From the NCBI GenBank assembly GCA_947044365.1, contig OX345638.1, forward strand, positions 2,337,701 to 2,401,700: DNA of 64,000 nucleotides, given 5' to 3'. Every line of letters begins with the position of its first letter. Positions within the stretch are counted from its first letter, which is position 1. Shown piece after piece: positions 27,101 through 36,942 of the stretch. Below the pieces are notes generated by a model. That model searched no databases and was not told the DNA's origin. It saw only the letters and a program-made list of their open reading frames with translations. The translations under genes and the position numbers were made by a program. This DNA comes from Petrosia ficiformis (lineage: Eukaryota > Porifera > Demospongiae > Haplosclerida > Petrosiidae).

Positions 27101-27135
27101 CTGTAATGTTTTCAAATATGAATGATGACTTGTGA
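12623..27135 (+). CDS. RUBCN: Rubicon-family autophagy/endosome regulator (RUBCN-like), complete
   Basis: Exons 12623-13745, 16773-16891, 17512-17758, 18444-18598, 20044-20115, 20343-20422, 21037-21104, 21933-22050, 22311-22431, 23687-23748, 24725-24803, 25158-25232, 25815-25908, 26703-26775 and 27081-27135. All junctions keep phase and the total (2,541 nt, 846 aa plus stop) is divisible by three. The N-terminal half is low-complexity, with Ser-rich and poly-Glu stretches. The C-terminal third is an unmistakable Rubicon homology domain: [73 protein letters not shown], then CHCCFHKTC and [10 protein letters not shown]. The conserved Cys/His residues bind zinc, and in vertebrates this domain binds Rab7 on late endosomes, where Rubicon restrains the class III PI3-kinase and autophagosome maturation (established knowledge). 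No RUN domain is encoded, so the layout resembles Pacer/RUBCNL or an ancestral short form. ATG 12623 is the first in the open frame. The extra 75-nt block 23490-23564 is left out (see its own entry). Confidence 0.9.
13800..14075. repeat. Tandem internal unit of a dispersed MITE (about 66 bp, four copies)
   Basis: Repeated unit ATAGTTTAATGTCATAAGGT...ACTGTAACTCAATAA in the first Rubicon intron, preceded by the MITE end CATTCACAATGACCTCA. The same unit is amplified at 19440-19850 and occurs singly at 40090, 47835 and 49690. Confidence 0.8.
14815..15440. repeat. 32-bp minisatellite, about 20 copies
   Basis: Unit ATTCCATTTTACTATCCATT followed by GGTGCAATACAT, head to tail with no spacers. Because 32 is not a multiple of three and the unit lacks stops, all three forward frames are open; these ORFs are artefacts. 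Confidence 0.95.
15925..16280. repeat. 57-bp minisatellite with palindromic TACATGTA core
   Basis: ATGTAGACACACTACATGTA starts at 16081, 16138, 16195 and 16252, a 57-bp period, with diverged copies to the left. 57 is a multiple of three, so both strands show spurious repetitive ORFs. Confidence 0.9.
17352..17418. repeat. (CT)n tract before a Rubicon exon
   Basis: Long CT run about 95 bases upstream of the acceptor at 17511; it could act as an extended polypyrimidine tract. Confidence 0.9.
17775..18030. repeat. Tandem about 25-bp repeat (ATTATAAGCTCATGAG)
   Basis: About ten imperfect copies of ATTGTATTATAAGCTCATGA in the intron after exon 17512-17758. Confidence 0.8.
18785..18990. mobile_element. 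MITE with GGTTCACA ends, copy 1
   Basis: Starts CTGGTTCACAACATGATGCA. It shares internal segments with 59813-60030, namely TTTGACCAATCA (inverted there) and GAATCAGATC/GATCTGATTC. The second copy has matching ends, GGTTCACC and GTGAACCAG, so the family has terminal inverted repeats. Confidence 0.5.
19405..19945. mobile_element. MITE (CACTAAAG-end family) with expanded internal repeat
   Basis: Left part AATGACCTCAAAAAATAGGA and right part CATTTTTCTGAGGTCAT bracket about six head-to-tail copies of the 66-bp unit found once in other copies of this MITE. Confidence 0.65.
20115..20240. repeat. (TATG)n microsatellite directly after a Rubicon donor site
   Basis: The donor GATGTATGTACATGTATGTA at 20116 opens directly into the microsatellite, so the splice site lies inside repeat sequence. 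Confidence 0.85.
21105..21292. repeat. (CTGT)n microsatellite in a Rubicon intron
   Basis: Starts immediately after exon 21037-21104; the donor GTGAGTCTGTCTGTCTG merges into the tract. Confidence 0.95.
21672..21895 (-). mobile_element. hAT-like MITE, copy 2
   Basis: Opposite orientation to copy 1. Ends are CAGAGTTTTTGATA and TTATCAAAAACACTG. Flanking 8-mers CTTTAGAT (21664-21671) and TTTTAGAT (21896-21903) differ at one base, as expected for an aged 8-bp target-site duplication. Confidence 0.75.
22130..22280. repeat. (ATTC/ATCC)n microsatellite
   Basis: Degenerate tetranucleotide tract in the intron before exon 22311-22431. Confidence 0.9.
22500..22625. repeat. Dispersed repeat shared with 60100-60225
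   Basis: The ordered motifs AATGTCTGGCAAATTGAAAC, AAGACAAGAATGATGAAAAT and AATGTCTGGCAGTTGACTCA recur, diverged, at 60120-60222 (AAATGTCCAGTGAATTTGAA and so on). Class unknown. Confidence 0.6.
22815..22980. mobile_element. MITE-like inverted repeat (about 45-bp arms)
   Basis: Left arm AAGAATATCCTAATGAAACC...AGTATACCTAACATA is answered by the right arm TATAGGTGTACTGGTATTGT...TTAGGATATTCTTTA. The two form a long imperfect hairpin. Confidence 0.65.
23100..23309 (-). mobile_element. hAT-like MITE, copy 3
   Basis: Same family and orientation as copy 2, with ends CAGAGTTTTTTTATA and TTATCAAAAACACTG. The flanking octamers do not match, so no target duplication is visible. Confidence 0.65.
23490..23564 (+). 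other. Optional 75-nt exon candidate inside the Rubicon homology domain
   Basis: This block is bounded by TTTTAG and CTT|GTAAGA, is open in the gene's frame, and is symmetric (phase 0 in, phase 0 out), so it could be spliced in without shifting the frame. It would add 25 residues ([12 protein letters not shown]...) between RISEISRVR and [12 protein letters not shown]. As I remember vertebrate Rubicon, the domain aligns without a gap here when this block is skipped. It is therefore either a cassette exon or chance. Confidence 0.3.
24160..24665. repeat. 70-bp minisatellite, about seven copies
   Basis: TCATGCATCCATTCTACCAT recurs at 24231, 24301, 24371, 24441, 24511 and 24581, with the final copy diverging after 24651. 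It grew from the ATCC-type microsatellite at 23870-24150. It ends about 60 bp before the acceptor of exon 24725-24803. Confidence 0.95.
24845..24995. repeat. Tandem 17-18 bp repeat (AACAAGACCCTTTATAT)
   Basis: About eight head-to-tail copies just downstream of the donor of exon 24725-24803. Confidence 0.85.
26795..27045. repeat. (ATGG)n microsatellite in the last Rubicon intron
   Basis: Starts 20 bases after the donor at 26776. Without splicing, the Rubicon frame would run into it ([12 protein letters not shown]...). The splice to 27081 gives the family-typical basic C-terminus instead. Confidence 0.95.
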
Positions 27136-27524
27136 TAAATAACAACAAATTTGTTTTTGATCTACATACTTATTTATCTCTGTAATACTTCTAAATTAAT
27201 TATATTAATTGAAAATAGTATTAAAACTAAAAACAGGAAGGATCATCGCATCACGTGTATTAACTTAAAAGTCACACTTCATATCTATACTTTAAATGGT
27301 ACCACATGTCTACGATTACTATACTGTTAAGAAAAAAAATGTACTTGATTTGTAATTCGTTAAGTATCTTAAATTACTTAAGAGACTCTGCCTACAAATG
27401 ACAAGAAGTACAAAGTAGTTGTGACAACCAATTCTGAACAGTTAAGACATAGTTAAGTTCATGCCTTTGATGCCATAAGCAAACAATACAAGATTTACAA
27501 TGCTTTGCTGATCTTGCCTCACAT

Positions 27525-27640
27525 TGAAAATAAACGCTAAATTTTGACTTCAGCCACCCGTGCTCTCACCACTGAGCTATGACAACCAGACAACCATTAA
27601 TACTTCACAATCCTCTATATACTGCATTTGTATTTGCACT
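27525..27640 (-). mobile_element. tRNA-derived SINE-like element
   Basis: The minus strand reads ATAGCTCAGTGGTGAGAGCA, a good tRNA A-box. The element shares the stretch from GACTTCAGCCAC to ACTTCACAATCCTCTATATA with 63040-63160. It is not a functional tRNA. Confidence 0.65.
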
Positions 27641-27912
27641 TTCATTGACCACATACACCTACCTCATCGTGCTACATTAAAACATTACACTCTTGTTAAA
27701 GTGCACTTTCATTGACCACATACACCTACCTCATGGTGCTACATTAAAACATTACACTCTTGTTAAAGTGCACTTTCATTGACCACATACACCTACCTCA
27801 TGGTGCTACATTAAAACATTACACTCTTGTTAAAGTGCACTTTCATTGACCACATACACCTACCTCATGGTGCTACATTAAAACATTACACTCTTGTTAA
27901 AGTGCACTAACT
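27634..27912. repeat. 67-bp tandem repeat, four copies
   Basis: GTGCACTTTCATTGACCACA starts at 27701, 27768 and 27835, with a first copy near 27636. It adjoins the tail of the SINE-like element. Confidence 0.95.
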
Positions 27913-28835
27913 GCACTTTCAATTTTTATTGTTGTTATTTTTGATCCTTGTATAATTTGAAGTCCTCCAGTAGCTCGTTTGAGCCACCAGAGACCCCTCT
28001 GAGGAGACCAATAAAAAATCTTCAGTAAAGGCAAAACTCTGGTACTAATGAGAAAATGTACTTTTCTTTTTGTTGTGGTCACACAGGAACTGGTAAAACC
28101 AGATATAACTTGCTTGGTGGAAGTGTTTGGCTTATATATCCACAGTAGGCATCACCCTCTTGTGGGTTTGTTATTATAGTAATATTTCATTGTTTACACC
28201 ACAAATGCGGTGTTAAATAAATACAGCAATTAAATTTTTTAATTTTTGTCAAAATTGACAAATCGCCGCTTGTTTAAAGATGACAATAATAATAGTTACA
28301 TGTGGAACAACTGGCTACATGAATCCCTTCCCAAAACAATTCTAATAGCTAATATTAATTTAATGTCTGTTGGCCATCATTCTACTTATTATGAAGTCCT
28401 GTATTTGGCAGTCATTCAGATTCATCATATTTCATGCTAAATTGCTAGATCTAGAAACCTGCAAACACTTGCCGAGAAACAGAAATCTATCTAGAGTGAT
28501 GTCCTGTTTGGTTTCTAGTGTAATAAACATTTCACAATAATCATGCTATCTTGTTATGAAGCCAACTTTAATACATTCCTTGTTAATAAACAATAATTAA
28601 AATTCAATTATTAGCTATTCAAAGAATTGTATCTGGTAACAGCTCTAGATGTAACTATACTAACTAGGTCCTTGGGCTCAGTGATTATAAACCTGATATA
28701 ACACTCATGGTATGACATAACATCTACATAATTATAATTATATATTATATATATTTTTATGTTTTTGCATAATTATAACCATTATATATAGTCATTATAT
28801 TTGTTTCAGTCACTCTTACTTGTTTTCATTCACTA
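27913..28835. other. Non-coding interval
   Basis: AT-rich. I see no exon, RNA gene or recognised repeat. Confidence 0.5.
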
Positions 28836-29035
28836 GAACAGTCTGGAAGGTGACAGAAGAAGACGATAATAGAATCTAGATTACTCTCAAATTATCCAGG
28901 TCACTACAATAATCTTAGTTATTTGTACCTTGATGTACTGGAGGAGTTCAACTAGCTCCAACTACAGCAGGGCAATACACTGGTACCCACTTCATGGATC
29001 AGGTATCAGGAGGTTTCATTCCCTTAATCAATTCT
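28836..29035 (+). pseudogene. Relic of the small secreted protein family (C-terminal exon)
   Basis: After an acceptor-like CATTCACTAG, the plus strand reads VWKVTEEDDN in one frame, NYPGHYNNLSYLYLDV in a second and TGGVQLAPTTAGQYTGTHF in a third. These match in order the C-terminal parts of the two intact minus-strand genes (for example QWEVTIEG, YLTVNGGVELT) and their GG.GL..TT.GYHTGTHW motif. At least two frameshifts separate the pieces, so this copy is dead. It lies in the opposite orientation to its relatives. Confidence 0.55.
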
Positions 29036-30126
29036 AATATATTGTGTACTGAAATAAAGTTTAGAGAGCCATTTTTTTTTTTTTTGGGTACACACATTGT
29101 TGTAAGATTTTGAAGCTGTCGTTTGGTGTTTTTTTTTCCAACTGTAGTGTAAATTTTGAGAATAAAATTCATGATTTGAATGAATACATATATATAAATA
29201 GGTTATTATGGAATTGTCTATGCTCCTTGGATTACAATTAATTCTGCAACTTTAATAATCACAAATTTAATGATTTTTTGCAAAGAATAATTTACATTCA
29301 GATTTCAATACTATTTGTATAATTCAAGTTATATGTATAATTATTATTATGTAACACGGAGTGTAAACTTTATGTTTGTTCATGCATGCACTGTATGGAA
29401 TAAATAGAAGGTATAAATGATATATATGATATGTATATCCACCATTTTTTTGTGACATGGTGATTCCGTTTTGTATATGTGTAATCTAATTGATGGAATT
29501 GATGTTTGAAATTTAGCTTTTTAGCTGTTACTATATAAAATAGCTCATAATGGACATTTCAACACTCAATGAATATGGGAGTTAAAACCAAATGTCCGAT
29601 TCTTGATTTTGTGTAGCTGTTCTAATTTACATTTGTCATTGTGCATGCGTGCAGTTTAAATTATTATACAACTGACGAATAGCTTTACTGTCAGGAAGTA
29701 CTTGTTAGATTTTCACTATAATTAACATTATTGCATACTTAATGAGAGCTAATCATAATTTACTGAGCTAATACTTGAGTTTAACTATAAATCATTGATT
29801 TGACAAAATTTAAAGCAGCTACGTACTATCACAACTTTACCAACACATTATGTTTGTGAATTGTTCACTGTTGTCATTTAATTATGCTTTGACGTTCCAT
29901 CTTCCAGATGCGTTTCCATTAGATTATGAATATTTCTATGCAGTTTAATAACAATATTAATTTTTTTTTTCAAAATGTTTGTTCTGAAAAAAGTTAATAA
30001 TACTACAGTAGAAAAAAAAGATTAAAAAACAATTATGCTTACAATGAGTTTTTAGCATATCTTAAAAAAAAAACCAGCAGTCTCTATAAAGATTAAATTA
30101 TTCACTCCAGTAGAAGTATGTATTGT

Positions 30127-30739
30127 TCAAGGGAATGAAACCACCTCATGCCTGAAGTAGGAACGACGATCTTGAGTCAATTCGACTCCTCCGTTTACAG
30201 TCAGATACATCTCACCTGGATAACCTAGATTCTTGAGAGTAACTACACCACTACCTTCGATTGTCACCTCCCATTGAGCATATACATCACTAAGTGCTGC
30301 ACCAAGTCCTACTGATCCATCAGGTCGTCCTTTAAGGTATATGAAGTTTGCATTGACTCCAGTTCCCAGACAATAGAATGCATAGATATGATCATCGAAC
30401 TTGATAGGCAGCCAATGAGTACCGGTGTGATATCCGCCAGTAGTACTAGACAATCCAACTCCTCCATTAGCAGTATAGCCATCAATATAGTCCACTCCCC
30501 CATTGTTTAGATCTTCAAGGCTTATTGGACGGCTGTAGTAATGTTATCGAATTATGCATACACCATACTGTGTACGCTAATTATTACACATAATAAATAT
30601 ATATATGGTTATTTCTAGTATGCAAGATAACTAATCGAAAATGCTTGTAATTATAAAAAATAACTTACGCAGGAAGGCCAGATCCTTCACTTGAAATAGC
30701 ACTCAGAAGTACTATGGACAGGATTATAAAAAATTGCAT
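30127..30739 (-). CDS. Small secreted protein, paralogue 1 (two exons)
   Basis: Exon 1 (30739-30669) encodes the signal peptide MQFFIILSIVLLSAISSEGS; exon 2 (30532-30127) encodes the mature protein, joined in phase through a GTAAGT donor and a CTACAG acceptor. The total is about 158 residues. I do not recognise a named family. The mature part contains repeated turns of the type GGVGLSSTTGGYHTGTHWLP, NFIYLKGRPDGSVGLG, QWEVTIEGSGVVTLKN and YLTVNGGVELT. These recall the repeated strands of a beta-trefoil (lectin- or crosslinker-like) protein; this is inference from pattern only. Paralogue 2 lies 3.6 kb upstream with the same exon structure and near-identical flanks. A secreted recognition or matrix role is possible but not shown. 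Confidence 0.75.
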
Positions 30740-30779
30740 GTCGAATGATCCTCAATGAACTCTGAATGAAAGAAACTTT

Positions 30780-31265
30780 CCAATAATTTTTGAGAGTATG
30801 CAGAACTCACCAAGTGATTTGCTTTTATAGTAGAATGGCTGAAGCCATTACTATCCTGCATGTAATACCAAGGAATAGAGTAATTTTATTAAACTAGATT
30901 GTTCATTGATTGATGATGTACACTGATGCCATATAAAATATTTATACTAGCATAGTTACTTCTGTTGCCAAATAACTTTCAAGTTCCTAGCAAACATTAT
31001 GGTTGCACGTAGATTTCCAGCTATCCTTTGATGGTCAGATACAGTTAATTTAGTTATATTTGGTGACATGAATATCAAGTAAACTAGTGTACATTGGTCA
31101 TGTACACTGATGCCATATAAAATATGTATACCAAGTATAACTAGCATAGTTACTTCTGTTGCCAAATAACTGGTTGCAGCGACAGTCCATAGTGCTGTGC
31201 CGTTTCTTGGTAAATTATGTGGTTGGACAAATGTATAAGACAGTAATTGCTTTACAATTGACATA
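30780..31265. repeat. Duplicated upstream region of paralogue 1
   Basis: CAAGTGATTTGCTTTTATAG and about 90 following bases recur at 34412-34500. The stretch GTAGATTTCCAGCTATCCTT at 31010 recurs at 34620 and, diverged, at 34825. ORFs in this stretch are shadows of the repeat. Confidence 0.8.
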
Positions 31266-31269
31266 AAAC

Positions 31270-33700
31270 TTATCTTGTGGCCAGCTTCTATATAGAAACT
31301 TATATGTGTTTGTTTTTAGGCTGCCTCCTCAGTAGTAGCTGCTATCACAAATTCCATTTCTTTGTACACATAAATATAATGCATTCTTTTGACATGTTTT
31401 ATATGAACACACTGCATGGTATAAATCACACATATATAGATAGGTGTTATGGGCATATGACACTCTTGAGAAAATTGATCTTGGGAAAATTTCCTCATGG
31501 TGTTTTATGCCAACATCTTTCTGATAGTGGATATCTATCTTATACATAGCAGGGCTTTTTTTTTTCAGGTCCTTCAAAATGTTTAAATTCCCCGTCCCCC
31601 CTCTAATCATTAATCTTCGTACTGCACATATGTAAGCCTTGCTATTCTCAGGCCCTAATAATATGATCCTAGAAAAAACACAGATCATGATGCATAGATT
31701 TCCAAACATTTTTTTGTTGGTCATTCACATAATGTATAAGCCATTAGACAGAGTTGCAGCTTAAGTGTATGTATACATGTACATGACCCTCCGTGATTGT
31801 ATTAACAGTCTGCCTTCAGATACATGACCAACAGTTATCCTGTATAATTATAGCTGTATATACATATAGCTATATAATGTTATATATCCTGATAAAGGGG
31901 CATACATCAAAACTTTTCTCAGTGCCACAATTCTAATAGAGTTGGAAGAGTAGTCTCCATGTGCATTCATGCATGTTGCATGTGCATGCTGATGCCCATT
32001 GTAGATAATAGAATGATGACAAAGCCAGTAGAGTGATCAACAGAAAAACAATTTTTCGTAGAATGTCATTGAAGTCCTATTTGGTTTCTATTCAAATTCA
32101 TATTTCATGGTAACTTGCGTTAGATCTAGAAGCCTTAAACACATAGTATAATTGCTTGTCAATAAACAGTATATATTAATCTGTTCAAAGAATTTTATAC
32201 TTCATGCTAACTTGCATTAGATCTAGAAGCCTTAAACACATAGTATAATTCCTTGTCAGTAATAGTGATTAGATTAGCTATTCAAAGAATTGTACACTTC
32301 CCACACACACACCACATACATGCACACACACACTGCACACATACACAAGCAGTAACAATATTCTTCCCTTAAATTATGCATTGATCCTGTGATTATAGAC
32401 AAGTTGCAGAATCAATGAAATATAATGTTCTATGCATGCACAAGTGATTGTAGGAAGTTTTTTAGCAACAAACGGAACTGCATTTGCCTCTAGAAATCAC
32501 AATACAATGTAGTAATTGGGATACTAGTCATGAAAACAAAAAGACAGACATATCCATTGCTTTACAGCAGAATTCAACAAAGGGATCAACTGTTTTACAA
32601 CTGACTTCAAAGTGGTAAAAAGTTATTATTAGAAAATCAGAACAGACCATGTCTAATCTGGTTTCTATTTAACTTTGATGAATTTGTAAAGAATATATAA
32701 TGTCTAATTAAAGAAACATTGCCTAGCAGGATGCTAATGACAACACAACCTATGTATGAATAGCTAACTGTCATGATGTTTCCACTTGATAGCACTTTGA
32801 AGGCTGTTGTAAATCAGGTGATATGCACTGTAAAATAAAATTTTAAAAATAACTGGTTGCAAGGAATAGTGGAAATTGTAATTTAATTGGTCGTGTATAG
32901 GTGGTTATGGCTGTATGGTGATATTCCATTATAGTTTTCCAAACCTTCTTTGTGCATCTAATATGAAATATTAGGCATAATTATTTATTACAATTGGTAC
33001 ATATAATTATCTTTTACATATTTTAATATAATTAGCTATGGTGTTAGATGTATATGTATTTATATATCCTAGTTAAATCCTTGCAACTGATACATTTTAC
33101 CAATTCTATTTTTGCAGTGTGTCTCCTTGTTGAAGACTGCTCAGTTGACACATCTATCTTTTTGTAATAAATAAAAGGTTTTCATGACCAGTGTTTAAAA
33201 TAACTTTATATTTAACTTTTTATGGCGTCATGCAGATGCAGGTAACTAATACTTGTCCATGATGTAGGTGGATAGAATGATTTTCTAACTCTTGTTATTT
33301 GGCATGTTAATTCTGTTTTTATGTATATTATTTAGCGAATAATAATAGACAATTCTAGCCAAAATTGTATATGTAGTTGATTAATAGTACAAAAGTTTTG
33401 TGCAACTGTTTTAGTTCACAAAAATGTACTAGCAATATTCAGTCCAACTGATGAATAGCATTACTCTTTGAACTCTCATATGTGTTTTCATTATACATGT
33501 TCAAATGTGCAATAGTTTATTCATGCAGTTTAATACGCAGTTGTCTCACATCTTCAAATCATAATTCTTATTTTAATGTGAATACTACAGTTCAAAAAAA
33601 AAGACAGGAATTAAAAAAAAAAACTTGGCTTACAATATATATGTAAAAAAAAGAGTCCCTAAATATTAAATTGTTCACTTCAGTATACACAATGTTGTAT
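31270..33700. other. Non-coding interval between the secreted-protein genes
   Basis: AT-rich. Holds an imperfect local duplication (GATCTAGAAGCCTTAAACAC near 32120 and 32220). No exon or RNA gene recognised. Confidence 0.5.
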
Positions 33701-33708
33701 TGCATTGT

Positions 33709-34342
33709 TCAAGGGAATGAAACCTCTTGAAACCTGAAGCGAGTTGGAGAGTATGTCAGCTCAACCCCTCCAGTAACAGTCAGGTACCGTCCAATAATAT
33801 TTGTGAGAGTAATTACATCATTGCCTTCGTATGTCACCCGCCAAAGTGCAGTAACTCCAACTTGTGAACCAAGTCCTACTGATCCACTATTGTCTGCTTG
33901 AAGGTATATGTAGTCACTATTAACTCCAGTTCCCAGACAATAGAATGCATAGATATTGTCATACTCATAGATCTTGAGAGGCAGCCAATGAGTGCCTGAA
34001 TGATATCCAGCGGTGGTAGGAGCCAATCCAATTCCTCCATTAGAAGTGTAGCCATCTATATAGTCTTGACCTGGATTGCACAAATTGTCATCCAGACACT
34101 CAAAACTTATTGGACGTCTATAGAATTATTTGAAAGAAACTTAGTGTAATTATTATACATGGATTATATATAACACCTGTAATTATACATAATTAAATAT
34201 TATTTCCTTATTAATTTTGTACATATAGGATAACAAATTTAAACCTGGAGATATTTATACACTAATTGCTTACGCAGGAAGTGATGCTTCACTTGAAATA
34301 GCACTCAGAAGTAGTGCAGACAGGATTATAAAAAATTGCATG
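33709..34342 (-). CDS. Small secreted protein, paralogue 2 (two exons)
   Basis: Exon 1 (34342-34275) encodes MQFFIILSALLLSAISSEAS; exon 2 (about 34120-33709) continues with ARPISFECLDDNLCNPGQDY and the same repeated motifs as paralogue 1 (GGIGLAPTTAGYHSGTHWLP, YIYLQADNSGSVGLG, LWRVTYEGNDVITLTN, YLTVTGGVELT). It has two extra Cys residues near the mature N-terminus that paralogue 1 lacks, possibly a disulfide. The signal peptide is more conserved than the mature protein, a pattern often seen in secreted effector-like families. The fold (beta-trefoil-like) is inferred only from repeat spacing. Function unknown. Confidence 0.75.
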
Positions 34343-34409
34343 TCGAATGATCCTCAAAGAACTCTGAATGAAAGAAACTTTCAAATAAGTTTTGAGAGTA
34401 TGCAGAACT

Positions 34410-34890
34410 CACCAAGTGATTTGCTTTTATAGTAGAATGGCTGAAGCCATTACTATCCTGCATGTAATACCAAGGAATAGAGTAATTTTATTAACCTAGA
34501 TTGTTCATTGATTGATGATGTACACTGATGCCATATATAGCACTTGTACTAAGTATAACTAGCATAGTTACTTCTGTTGCCAAATAACTTCAAGTTCTTG
34601 GCAAAAATTATGGTTGCACGTAGATTTCCAGCTATCCTTTGATGGTCAGATACAGTTAATTTAGTTATATTTGGTGACATGAATATCAAGTAAACTAGTG
34701 TACATTGGTCATGTACACTGATGCCATATAAAATATGTATACCAAGTATAACTAGCATAGTTACTTCTGTTGCCAAATAAGTTTCGAGTTCTTGGCAAAA
34801 ATTAAGTATAATTATGGTTGCATGTAGATTTCCAACTATTCTTTGATGTTCAGGTACAGTTAAATTTAGTTATATTTGGTGATATTAATA
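34410..34890. repeat. Duplicated upstream region of paralogue 2
   Basis: Matches 30780-31265 and contains two or three local copies of TTACTTCTGTTGCCAAATAA plus the block GTAGATTTCC...TATATTTGGTGA. Confidence 0.8.
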
Positions 34891-35364
34891 TTAAAGCGTA
34901 TTGAAAAATAGTGGTTTAAGTGTACATATACACAGCTAGCTTGATATCAACCTTTACTTTAGGAACTCACTATACAACTACCTAACTACGTCAACGGCAT
35001 ATAATACAAAATGAGCTGAATGTAATCGTCATGGAAATAATTGCAGTAATACACAAAAGCAGAAACCAAGAAAGTCTTAGTATGAAGATGACAACCTAGT
35101 AAACTAAACTACAATCATCTACTCCAACTATGACTAACTAAAATGAAAAATGGTTAAGTAGCATTTTTAGTTAGATGTAAACTAAAACTCTTGTAGCTAG
35201 TATAAACCTTTATTTAGTTAATCAACAAACTAAAATTGTGAGTAACTGATCATATATGATAATCATATAACTATGACTAAAGTTTTCATACTATAGACTG
35301 TCTATATATCTAACAGTGGCCTCGACCTTGCTTACATAACCCAAGAGTGTGAGCGAACTCTTAT

Positions 35365-35905
35365 TTCATAATCTCCAAACATCCCTTTCTCTCTTACTAG
35401 ACCAAGCTAGAAAGCAAGTATATACATCAAATATACATCAACATGTAATTCTAATCTTTTACTTTTTTTTAAGCACCCTAAGCATACTTCAAAGTCACTT
35501 GAATGAAGCACTGACCCAACAACAGACTGCCTACCACAATGATATACCCTCGTAATCTACAGTAATTTAGGGCATTGTACTTGTGCATCCTGCTCAGAGA
35601 GGAAGTTCCTCCTCAGTATTAAAATTTCACTGCAATTAACTAGGTTTTGGATGTACCACACTCCAAATTACAAGAGGATATTGGTTAAAACTCCCATGTT
35701 TTGTTGGATGTGGTTGGGTGTCACTTTCATTCAAGTGTTCAATGGTCCAACCTTTGTCAAAGTTTGATGTTACTTTGAAATTAGCTTTAGGCACAGTAAA
35801 AGGAGATTAGAACAACATATAGGGCATGCTGATGTATGTGTCATGTATATACATGCTTTGTAGCTTGGTCTAGTGAGAGAGAAAGGAATGTTGGGAGAAT
35901 AAATG
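35365..35905. mobile_element. MITE-like element with about 50-bp inverted ends
   Basis: CCTTTCTCTCTTACTAGACC...AAGCTAGAAAGCA near 35383-35418 is inverted as TGCTTTGTAGCTTGGTCTAG...TGAGAGAGAAAGG near 35851-35888. Between the arms I see no coding potential. Confidence 0.6.
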
Positions 35906-36157
35906 AAAAATGCGTTCACTTGCATACATGGGCTATACATGTACTCTACATTAATACTTAGGGTATGCCATAAGCATACAGGTTAACTGCATGTCTATAC
36001 GCAAATTCCTGTTTACTCAAGTATATAAGGAGCATACAGACATAAAGAGATACAAAAATCCAGTACAGACATTTAAAGAGATACAATTTTGTTCATGCAG
36101 TAAAAGTATTTCCAAGTGTTTCCATTCCTCCCACAACTGATCAAGATCGTTAGTAGT

Positions 36158-36457
36158 ATAGCTACGCAAAACAAATGAATTTTTAATTTGGTTTTACAAT
36201 CAGGAGAAGAAGACTATGCTAGATGTACTGGCATTTACAAAAAAAAACTGGCTAATTTGCGTGGAAGAGATATGTGGTTCAACTCCCCGAAGAAATGAGT
36301 AATATTCTTCAATGGAACTACATGGACCATCTTCAGCACTAAAAATTATCTTGTGGTGATATGTGAAGGTGCAACAGGAGGATTGTATTCTGCGAAGGAT
36401 GCCCCTGCTGAACCTTATCAAGCAAACTGGGGTCTTCGCTATGAGATTAAATCTTAA
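36158..36457 (+). pseudogene. Dead third copy of the 97-aa gene
   Basis: Plus-strand homologue of the genes at 9415 and 10996, on the opposite strand and 25 kb away. It has lost the start codon (ATA at 36158 where the others have ATG), carries a 2-base insertion near codon 10 and has an in-frame TGA at 36296-36298 where the others have CGA (Arg). Downstream the frame still reads GRDMWFNSPKK, ATGGLYSAKDAPAEPYQANW and ends at TAA 36455-36457. Confidence 0.85.
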
Positions 36458-36749
36458 CTACTTCACAAGTTATGGGAGTTCTTTTTAAATTTTTGAATTT
36501 TTTTCAGTCATTAAGTTATTGGTTGTACTTTCAATAATTCTAAATTAATTAAAAATTTAGGTAATTATATATTTTGTAAATTCAGTTAATTATAATTATA
36601 CGTGTATTATATTAATACCTGTGTGCCAACGCAAAAAAAATTTTGTGAATCAGTCAATTATAATTGTACTAAAACAAATTAAGGGTTATGAGACTGTTGA
36701 ACCCTCAGTCCATTACAATGTATACTTATAGGACAATACATACGTATAC

Positions 36750-36942
36750 CATAAGCCTACTTTTAATTGTTTCCACTAAATTTAGCAATTTTTTAAATAC
36801 TCGGATTTAGCTTGCATTACTTTGAGGAAATTTCTGAAGTATATATGCCTACTAAAATTATATTTATTAGTGTGTACTAATTTTAGTGATTATTCTGTTA
36901 GTCACTAAAATCGTGCAAACAATTGCACGTAAGCTTAAGGTA
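36750..36942. mobile_element. MITE with ACCTTAAGCCTACTTTTAAT ends, copy 1
   Basis: Left end ACCATAAGCCTACTTTTAAT, right end AAGCTTAAGGT. The family recurs at 49845-50046 and 52395-52628. Confidence 0.6.

Noticed and set aside
30956..31264. 102-codon minus-strand frame with hydrophobic stretches, echoed at 34549-34776
   Set aside because: The two lie in the duplicated upstream regions of the secreted-protein genes and differ in frame and length; they look like a non-coding repeat rather than a gene.
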